From NCBI RefSeq assembly GCF_000003605.2, contig NW_003124915.1:38646-69207 (forward strand): a DNA stretch of 30,562 bases, read 5' to 3'. The stretch comes from Saccoglossus kowalevskii (Eukaryota; Hemichordata; Enteropneusta; Harrimaniidae). The notes below the pieces were generated by a model. It did no database searches. It saw only the letters and a list, made by a program, of their open reading frames with translations, and had not been told where the DNA came from. A program made the position numbers and the translations under genes. Below, one piece after another: positions 23,218-30,562 of the stretch; the first letter of the stretch is position 1; the number at the start of each line of letters is the position of its first letter.

Positions 23218-24554
23218 TTGAATTTTCCACGTGTCAAAGCATGGTCTTGTCATTTCGAATGCAGGCAGCGCTCAGTGATGGTCGAATACAGTGACATCTC
23301 CGATTCGGTGTACAACGATGGCATTGAGAGATTTTGCTCTCAATACGACGAAAAAGAAGATTTTAAGTTAACAAAACAACAAAAACGTCAACGTATCGGT
23401 TTACCTGTAGACAATGAACAGATAGCTGCCATTAAAAATTCGCGAGTGCCAAAAAACACGCGTAGATGTACTAACTCGAGAGTGTCTGTGTGGGATGAAT
23501 GCGGCCGAGCCAGAAATGAACGAGTCGAGAAGCACGGGGTAAGCAGTAGTGTTCACATTTGTTCCCAGATTATGCAGCGAACTTGGTGTACGTGAACTTT
23601 CATTTTGATTGTGACGCTTTGTTGTCGAGGCTCGTCGACAAGACGGAACAGAATATCCATCTAATAGCCTGCGTGTGCTTTGTAGCGCAATTCAGAGATA
23701 TTTACGTGACGAATGCAAAAGAGTTGACTTGAAAACAAATTATGGGATAAGGTTTTTTCCATAGAGTCTGCTACAAATTTGTGTTATGCGGTCTACTTTT
23801 ATGTGTGTAAAGTGTTCGCTCTCCGAGCAGTCGACGAACATAGTAACCTTGCAGCCGAACAGTTCGTACAAGGATCAGACAATCAAGCTGACTATATTGA
23901 ATTTAATGGTAGACAGTGTAAAAATAATAGAGGACTGTATTACTCGCGGAAAATCCCGTATAAAAATGTGCCCCAATACGGCGATCCTTCCAACACGCGT
24001 TGTGGTGTTCAGTTATTGAAAAGTTATTTGCAATATATTCTACCGAAAGGTACCTTACCGACGTCCACTGACGTCCAGCGGAGGGCTCAAATTTTCTAAA
24101 CAGAAGATTGAAGTAAATACGTTACGACAATATCCAAAAAGAATGTGTGATCTGGCTGGAATAAGTTTGTCTCAAGTGATTCTGGGGTGGGTGGGATCTT
24201 GGGGTGGGTTCAAATGTGTTTGAATTTCGCAGATTGAAAACAAATATTGTACATTGTGAAAACGTATTTCAAACGCGATGCAAATAAATGTCGGTATATT
24301 TACTTCTCAAATCATTCTTTTCATACTTTTAGGTTACTGCGGCGACTTCGTTATATGAAAAAGGCTTTGATGAGCAACTAATCAAAGAACGCACTGGTCA
24401 CACATCGGATGATGGGTTGAGAACATATAAACGAACAAGTAACTCTCTTCAGAAAATTGTATCTTATGCTCTCCAACATCCACTACCAAAAGCAAGTACT
24501 TCAGCCATCGTAATTGACGATTCCGTACACAAGCCTTGCGATTTGTGTGATTAG
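23218..24554 (+). pseudogene. Crypton-type tyrosine recombinase (DUF3504), broken
   Basis: Recombinase homology is spread over several frames. Frame segments: 23218 to about 23560 (IKNSRVPKNTRR, VSVWDECGRARNERVEKHG: the N-terminal SAM-like part of the domain); 23565-23612 (PDYAANLVYVNFHFDC); 23615-23761 (RFVVEARRQDGTEYP, LRVLCSAIQRYLRDE); 23770-24096 (FYVCKVFALRAVDEHSNL, ADYIEFNGRQCKN, PYKNVPQYGDP); 24089 to about 24165 (FSKQKIEVNTLRQYPKRMC, DLAGI); 24333-24554 (VTAATSLYEKGFDEQLIKER, TGHTSDDGLRTYKRTS). These match, in order, the DUF3504 domain of Crypton elements and their domesticated relatives (KIAA1958, QRICH1, ZMYM, KCTD1). Catalytic residues visible are the ALR arginine, the GH histidine and the RTYKR tyrosine; the NHSxR box is missing or displaced. 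There are at least three frameshifts, and about 50 codons are lost near 23765. A TTTTAG before 24333 may be an old acceptor. It is a dead copy. Confidence 0.85.
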
Positions 24555-24620
24555 ATGCATATACTTTGTTTAATTTGTAATGCAAATTGTAAACGGTAAC
24601 GCTTTGATTGATATGTTAAT

Positions 24621-24660
24621 TGTAAACGCTACACTTTTGATACAAAGTGCAGCATTTACA
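24621..24660. repeat. Inverted repeat downstream of the Crypton relic
   Basis: TGTAAACGCTACACTTT (24621-24637) and AAAGTGCAGCATTTACA (24644-24660) pair with two mismatches around a 6-base loop. ACACTTTGCATAT recurs directly at 24658-24670 and 24690-24702, and AATTGTAAACG at about 24587 and 24619. The TGTAAACGC core also occurs in the inverted repeat at 22879-22970. The location 70 bases after the recombinase stop suggests an element end. Confidence 0.7.
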
Positions 24661-24863
24661 CTTTGCATATGAATAAAAGTGTGACCGCTTACACTTTGCA
24701 TATTTGCGAATGCGTTGCTTTTAACAATTTGCATATAAATTCACCCTGTTTGCAAGAACAAATCGTTGGCGAGAACAATGATGCACGTGACCAAAAGTGG
24801 TATCAACTATAAGTTGTATGACGTAGGTGATTCAGTCAAATACTTATCAGATTTTACTATAGT

Positions 24864-25128
24864 CTTGCATAACTGAAAAATGCCTAAATTACTTAGTAAA
24901 ATGTTGGCCATTTGTGTTGTAAAAGCAAGCGTTAGAAACATACCCATGTGGTTTTTGACCCATTTTTAACGCCTTAGCTACTCTATTGACATTGACTGTT
25001 TATCCAATTGATTTAGTTCTTGAGCTGGCTGATAACAGACGTACTTATTCACAAGTGTTTTGCCCTGTAACAATGTTTGCACACAGGCGCTGACACGATT
25101 ATTTCACGAGATATCGCTTTAAAAATAA
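24864..25128 (+). repeat. Dispersed repeat family 1, copy 2, with a joined second module
   Basis: 24957-25128 matches 14559-14727 (GACCCATTTTT, CAATTGATTTAGTTCTTGAG, GTTTTGCCCTGTAACAATG, GAGATATCGCTTTAAAAATA). The piece just before it, 24864-24925 (CTTGCATAACTGAAA, AAATTACTTAGTAAAATGTT), also recurs at 26204-26276. The two modules may be parts of one larger mobile element or a nested pair. No coding capacity. Confidence 0.7.
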
Positions 25129-25708
25129 TATTGGTCTACCTCAATCAGTCTAAAGACAGTAGGCAAAGGTAGTCGTTCAGCTCAGGTGAAAAATAAAGGT
25201 GTGTATAGCCCTAAAGAAAAAGGGTACAGCTGCGCATATTTGACATATTTTGAAATGAACTTTTATTGCTTGTCATAAATATACACTACGAGATCAACAT
25301 ATTGTTTGTTCAATTTGTTTACTCGTTCTATGTCGTTAGTAGTATGGTTCCTTACACTTTTCCGTGTAGCAGCATGGGCAGGGTATTATTTGTTTCTGGT
25401 GTTATGTTATAATTGGTCAAACGTAATCAGGATTACGTCACTAATCCGCGACTGTATGTTTTTAAAATATTTTAATTCAGGTGATGTTGCGTACGTCACT
25501 ATTGTACAGTTGCAAGCACGAACTAACCCTGTAACGCCACTCAATGCAGGTATATTTACTATATGCTAGTTGCAGGGCTAATACCAACTAACTGCGGTTG
25601 CAAGTACATTGTTTCCGAAGCTGTGACATATTGGAACATTATTTCAGGTGCGCAAGCGTTATTTCCTTCTATTAGAATCACATTTAAAAGGAAATTGAAC
25701 TAATATAT

Positions 25709-26105
25709 TGGCGATAAAACATGAGCCGTATGGCGGCAGTGATTTATTATTTAATGAGATTATCGTAATGTTATCTGATGTTTTTTCCACGTGAAAACGC
25801 AGACTCGTATATAAAATGGTTTGTCGCATTATTTTTTTTTTGTCAACAAACCACTTGTACTGAAGAACCAAACATCAATGGAATTTGGCCACTTATTGGT
25901 CTTCCTACAAAATCTTGACCTCAACCGGCGGTAAATCGGAAGAAGGAAGTAGCGCGCAATAATTATGGTTGTGAAAATTATGTATATTTCCTCTCGATTC
26001 GTGGGAATCAGCAATTTTCTCAACTTGTCTCTATCCATTTTCATACTGTATTCAAGATGGTGGCCCCATATAGTAATCATCAGTTAATTAATTTATTTAG
26101 TTCTG
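25709..26105 (+). repeat. Dispersed repeat family 2, copy 2
   Basis: This is the second copy of the element at 21198-21545, in the same orientation, with CAACAAACCACTTGTACTG, GGAAGTAGC, TTTCTCAACTTGTCTC and ATTCAAGATGGTGG as anchors. The two copies flank the Crypton relic at distances of about 1.7 and 1.2 kb. Confidence 0.65.
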
Positions 26106-26203
26106 AAAGGCAACCATATTCGGTCAAGTTGTATAACGCAAGTGGCTTAGTCCAAATATGTACTTGAGGGACATTTGATTATTCTGTGGTTTCCATTTCT
26201 CTT

Positions 26204-26276
26204 GCATAACTGAAAGACGATGAATAATTTAGTCTGAATTACTTCGTAAAATGTTTCCATTTCAGTTGTATTTTAA
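26204..26276 (+). repeat. Short dispersed repeat module
   Basis: CTTGCATAACTGAAA, GAATTACTTCGTAAAATGTT and TTTCAGTTGTA match 24864-24925 in order. It ends just before the secreted-protein gene. Confidence 0.55.
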
Positions 26277-26410
26277 TATAAAATTGCACTTATGTGTGCC
26301 TTTTTGCCTGTTATGCTAGTTGACACCCCTTCGCAAATAAAACGGTAGGGCAAGATTTATAGAATGTGTTGTTAGCAACTATCTCAAACCACAGCCGTTT
26401 TCCAGCCGGC

Positions 26411-26873
26411 ATGGATGAACGAATATTCAAGTTGACGCTCTTGATTTTTCTTGTTGGGTGTGATGGACTATGTACTAGTCGAAGAAGGCGTAGACGTATC
26501 GGCATTGTTGGACCATGGGAAACATGGTTACAATGGAATGCGTGTTCACAAACATGCGGTGAAGGAACACGGCAGAGGATTCGCTACCGAGAGAACTATC
26601 AGACGTGTTCTTCCGACACAGAAACACAACCATGCAATGTACTGTGTCTCAATGGTGGGACGATGACAGGGTATACTTGTAGCTGTCCAGGACCATATTG
26701 GTCATCATGTTGTGAAGCAGGTATTTTAATTTTGTAATACCGATCTTGTCAATCACTCTACATAACATGATTTGTAAGAAATGTTATTTCCGAATATTTT
26801 TTTTAAAATGTGATTTGTTCTTCTATACAATTAAATATATTTGTTTTCAGAAACAATCGAAAATAAACATTAA
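26411..26873 (+). CDS. Small secreted protein with one TSP1 and one EGF-like module
   Basis: Exon 1 is 26411-26720 (donor GTATTT, phase 1). Exon 2 is 26851-26873 after a strong acceptor (TATATTTGTTTTCAG), ending TAA; the product is 110 residues. Residues 1-20 form a signal peptide (hydrophobic LTLLIFLVG). Residues 24-29 are six arginines, a possible furin-type cleavage site. The TSP1 repeat follows with W36, W39 and W42 (the WxxWxxW pattern that is C-mannosylated in this family), CSQTCGEG (C45, C49), the RxR run, then C66, C75 and C79. An EGF-like part follows: CLNGGT, YTCSCPGPYW and C100-C101. The exon 2 tail is only ETIENKH. The first ATG in frame lies 15 codons upstream (26366), but 26411 sits directly before the signal peptide. 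TSP1 and EGF modules act in matrix or cell-surface binding. The single copy of each is unusually small; a longer splice form using another downstream exon is possible. AATAAA at 26863-26868 overlaps the end. Confidence 0.75.
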
Positions 26874-28440
26874 TTCTGTACATGCAAACACACATACATA
26901 TGAAACGATATGAAAAACAGTATTTAGATCACACAGATCAAGCGCCTCGCCTCATGTAGTAAACACCACACCACATCAACTGGGCGGTCTTGCACTTGTC
27001 GATTCTCAGACACCACAAGCATGTTGTAATGTTTAGTTGTTTGTCGCATTTATTTCACACAATTTAATGTTCGTTATTGCTATACTATGAGTGGAAAAAA
27101 GCTGTCTTTTGCCAACATGTTGGACTAAATAACACTCAAACAGAGGGGTGTGGTTTATTTAGTTCCTCGTGATTCCGTATTTGGTCATTATTGTGCACGA
27201 CCAATATATTTTATGGGGCAATTAGCTGAGTGTCCAAGTGACACCTTGCATACTCAATATAATGAAATGTAAATACATTTTTTCATAAAAGTTTATAAGG
27301 CGACTGGGCAAAGTAATAACCAAAGTTGACGTAATCAACATTACTATGATATCGCTTAGGGCATCTAATATAATATAATATAATTCCCAATAGCCAGGCT
27401 CACTGTATCGCGACTAATCCAAAGTAATGGTGATATTGGTATGGGAAATGAGTTTTTATTTCTTGAATATATACGGTCATGAATGTGATTAACCAGCGTT
27501 TTCATTAACCCAGTTGTCACTCTAAGTGCTCCTGTCACTGACATTTGCAGCATCAACATTTCTGCCTACAACTTTTGCAAGAGGATTTTAAATTATAACG
27601 CGAGCTAAATTTTAAATTGTACTTTAAGTCAATAAATATCCCTTTGTTTTTAAAGCTGAACTATGTTCCTAAGTGCAACAGCAAATATTCTATTTGTGTC
27701 ATAAAGGGGGGGGGGTTAGCCAGCACGCCCTTGCAAGAAAAACGTGAAAACTCGATGGGCTATTCATTGATGCATGTAATATAAACGCATACTAAATGTA
27801 CCAAACTGTTCGAGACATACTATGCCGAATTTTGATTTGCCAGTACTTAATCCATGTTTTTACCTTGGCTACTCTAGTTACACTTGATGTTTATTTTATT
27901 GGTATAGTACTTGAGCCAACTGAGAACAGACGTTTAAAACACAGAATAGCCGAACGCGCATGATTCATAGTAATACGGTTAAGCAGGATTTGTAAGCAGA
28001 CATTTTTTTTAATCCAGGTGCTTATCGTGAGATTACGACGTAGAATTAGTGGCTTTTTACCGATGGAAGGCACTTGCTTACGCAGTTGTTATTGTCACTT
28101 GTCCAGTCAAACAATGAAAAAGTAGACAAAGAATAAAATAACTACAAATTATGAGGACGATTCCAGATTTTGAAAATATCAACGATTCGTTATGAACAAG
28201 GAACTACTCAAAAAGTAACATAACATGACCAACTCTTGGATGCATATGAGCTAACACTATCCCGTAGTTATGTGCGATTTTTGGAAGTGTTTTTTTTTAT
28301 TATTCTTTCTTTCCTAATTCTAAGCGACCCCAACGTAAGTTAAATGCAATTAAATAGAATACAATTTAAGAACAATTGATTATGGTGGGGTTATATGTAA
28401 CCCATGTGAAAATCTGTCTTGTTTTCATATGCAAAAGAAC
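26874..28440. other. Non-coding stretch with a decayed repeat copy
   Basis: 27851-27940 (ACCTTGGCTACTCTAGTTACA, trimmed match; GTACTTGAGCCAACTGAGAA, CAGACGTTTAAAA) is a decayed third copy of dispersed repeat family 1, with GTGAGATTACGAC at about 28025 as its possible end. A run of 10 G lies near 27705-27715. No gene is seen; the frame at 27365-27559 on the minus strand has no domain. Confidence 0.5.
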
Positions 28441-28473
28441 AGTTGACTCATTGAATTGGTTGTCTTGGCTTAG

Positions 28474-29580
28474 TGTCACGGGGTAGGCTAGCATCCGACC
28501 ACAAAGTGATAAGAGGCACGCCTTCACCTCTTGTTGTGGGTTCTGACACCCTACTGATTGAAATATCGAAAATAAGCCAGCTGGTGCCTGGATTGTCCCT
28601 TGTACAACTTATTATAGTACCAGATCCACTCGCACACAATGAAATGCACAGTAATATCGTAATGGATGGTTTAATTGTACAACCGGTTATGATACACAGA
28701 ATTCGCTGGTATGGATCAACGTAACAAAGATATAAGTCGCTGTACAATAGGAAAAAAATAACACGCATGTCAGGGCAGGATAAAGCAGTGGCGTCCCGTG
28801 AATAACCAGTTTACTCAACCCGAAACCGGGTTGATTCACAATAGGCAATGCACCTTTTACGTATGGAACGACGCCGCTACTTAACTGCGCCGACGTGCGC
28901 GCGAAACGTTGAAGCAGGAAACGGGCTGTCACAAAATACCATTAAACTAATACTGTTACAATTTCAAATAAGAATACAATAATTTAACCGCTAAATTAGC
29001 CAAATAGTTACCAAAATACATTCAAAACACAGCCATTGGTCCCTAGCCTAATGTGCGTGTAATGAGCGTGATAATTACCGTCGACTAAGCGAGTAGTTTG
29101 CACACCACGTGGGGATGAACTAACTCTCCCCGTTCACTCACAACACAAGGCTGGCTCTGGTTGCTGTCGCTGCCTCAATTCTCAATGTTCTCTTCCCTGG
29201 CTGCGTCTACCTTGACCTTTTATAACGTCCCCACCTGGAATCATTGTCATGGCAACTGAACATAGTTGGAATTTTCTTACACAATACACTGGTGCTATCA
29301 TTCTTGGTAGTCACTTAACCGGTGTCTGTAATCAATAGCCGGCACACGTATGGCACGCGTCTCTTTATGAATGGAGTTTTGGGGTGTGTAAGTGTTTCAA
29401 AGCTCGGCTGTGAAATAATCCTACCTCTGGCTGTACTATAATATACCTTTTGGCCAAACCCTAAATTTAACCCAACATGTATACCATAACGAACCTTGTG
29501 ATATACCCCTATGCCAAGTCATAATCATAGACCATGATTATGCCAACACCCACAAGTTCTATTCTAAAGCAATTGATATT
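28474..29580 (-). repeat. Probable LTR-containing 3' part of the Gypsy relic
   Basis: This stretch directly follows the truncated RNase H region on the minus strand. It holds a TATA box, TATAAAAAGG, read on the minus strand at 29224-29215, with a C/T-poor, R-like region downstream. TGTTGGCATAATCATGG near 29560-29540 is a possible LTR start on the minus strand. A boundary of the form TGTCACGGGG at 28474 (read as CCCCGTGACA on the minus strand) is one candidate for the far end; GTGACA near 28930 is another. No second LTR is in the window to confirm it. An 83-codon plus-strand frame at 28473-28724 has no domain. Confidence 0.35.
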
Positions 29581-29584
29581 TAAT

Positions 29585-30562
29585 TTAACCCAAAATACCT
29601 TTGTCCGAACTCCTACTAAGGTAATCCGCCCCTATATTGTGACTACCTTTAATTGCTATAATTCGATATGAAAATGATTGCATATACAACGCCCATCTCA
29701 TAACCCTGCTATTAGTAAATTTTGCACTTTTCATATATATCAGTGGTTTGTGATCGGTTTCAATCCAGAAACTAGCAGTGTGAAGGTACTGTTGAAATTT
29801 TCGCAGGCCCCATATTAACGCAAGACATTCCTTCTCTATTACCGCCGAATTTACCTCTGCTTTAGTTAGTTTTCGGCTTGCAAATGCCACAGGAAAGGCT
29901 ACTTCATCGTAATATTGAAGCAGAACCGCCCCTAGCCCCACTTCAGCAGCAGCATCAGTTCTCAGAACAAATGTACGATTACAGTCTGGCAATTTAAGGA
30001 TGGGGGATTGCTAAGAGCATGTTTTAGTTGTTCAAAGGCGAGCTGATGAACCTTCTCCCAAATTACTTTTTTCGGCAGACCTTTTCGAGTTAGATCGTAC
30101 AAAGGAGCGGCGATAGCTGTGAAATTGGGTACGAATTTGCGATAATATCCCGCATATCCTAGCAGGGCCCTTACTTGGGTAACTGTTTCTGGTCTTCGCG
30201 TATTTTGCATGGCATTGATTTTACTGGGCATGGTCCGCAACTCACCATGCCCTACGACGTGGCCGACAAATTCAAGTTGAGAAAAACCAATATAACATTT
30301 TGATGGTTTAACTGTTAAACAAGGGTGCACACATGATCTTCCCATTGTTTATTGTATATCAATATATCATCTACCAGATTGACGGCCTTTCCATGCATAC
30401 CCCCGAGAATAACCCTCATCATTCTCAAGAACGTACTGGGACTATTGACCAAGCCAAAGGGCATAACCCTATACTGGAACAACCCAAGTGGAGTGAGAAA
30501 AGCAGTTTTAGGTTTTGACCCAGGGGTCAAGGGTATTTGCCAAAAACCCTTGGTCAAGTCAA
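29585..30562 (-). pseudogene. Ty3/Gypsy retrotransposon pol relic: RT and RNase H, 5' part outside the window
   Basis: On the minus strand, 30562-30315 carries the RT palm (TKGFWQIPLTPGSKPKTAF, GLFQYRVMPFGLVNSPSTF) and NLVDDILIY. The active box is LVDD instead of the usual YxDD, a probable inactivating change. A frameshift with about 11 codons missing follows at about 30330. Frame 2 (to 29990) holds the RT thumb and connection (TVKPSKCYIGFSQLEFVGH, ALLGYAGYYRKFVPNF). A one-base shift in a C run near 30003 leads to RNase H (TDAAAEVGLGAV, IEKECLALIWGLRKF, IETDHKPL, ADYLSRSS), where the acidic residues of the active site are kept. A stop follows directly at 29585, with no zinc-binding region or integrase. 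The copy is a dead retroelement with an internal deletion. Confidence 0.92.

Noticed and set aside
23539-23568. A 30-base intron in the recombinase (GTAAGC to CCCAG)
   Set aside because: It is too short to splice, and joining there puts the next segment in the wrong frame. A one-base frameshift explains it better.
28448-28932. Overlapping frames on both strands near the Gypsy relic
   Set aside because: No retroelement domain is seen; they are probably chance frames in LTR-like or flanking sequence.

Overview
This is a gene-poor, AT-rich animal nuclear sequence. The evidence is GT-AG introns that split short exons, a C2H2 zinc-finger exon, a secreted thrombospondin-1/EGF-like exon, LINE and Ty3/Gypsy reverse transcriptase relics, a Crypton (DUF3504) recombinase relic and many dispersed non-coding repeats. 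There are no operons or bacterial signals. The mix of elements fits an invertebrate bilaterian, possibly a mollusc or other lophotrochozoan, but the sequence does not settle this. A run of 50 N at 11197-11246 is an assembly gap.

Left third (1-7.9 kb): two divergent spliced genes. A minus-strand gene starts near 1891 and runs off the left edge; it has three phase-compatible exons at 409-542, 613-697 and 1327-1453, and a C2H2 finger in the last. A plus-strand gene with six phase-compatible exons (3127-5129) encodes about 163 residues of unknown function. The 1.2 kb between them is the likely shared promoter. A second divergent start sits near 7.35-7.7 kb: a minus-strand first exon at 7347-7375 and a plus-strand internal exon at 7676-7897, with an inverted CCAAT pair between them. 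The 11-base string ATTGGTTGTCA occurs in both promoter regions.

Middle (8-21 kb): a 24-bp minisatellite with a 72-bp higher-order period (8046-8425), a decayed LINE reverse transcriptase (8515-8815), one unidentified protein-like frame with an internal stop (12616-12953), and long stretches where nothing coding is visible. Repeats include a 300-bp tandem dimer ending in a hairpin plus CTAA (16.8-17.5 kb), a tRNA-like SINE head (17.8 kb), a 235-bp tandem dimer (19.7-20.2 kb) and two hairpins (20.4 and 21.1 kb).

Right third (21-30.6 kb): a broken Crypton tyrosine recombinase (23218-24554) with perfect-core inverted repeats on both sides and related dispersed repeats around it. It is followed by a compact two-exon gene for a 110-residue secreted protein with one TSP1 and one EGF-like module (26411-26873), then a minus-strand Gypsy relic (RT and RNase H) that runs off the right edge, with LTR-like sequence at its 3' side.

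The host genes show no functional link to each other. Gene models are hand-derived from reading frame, splice signals and phase only.
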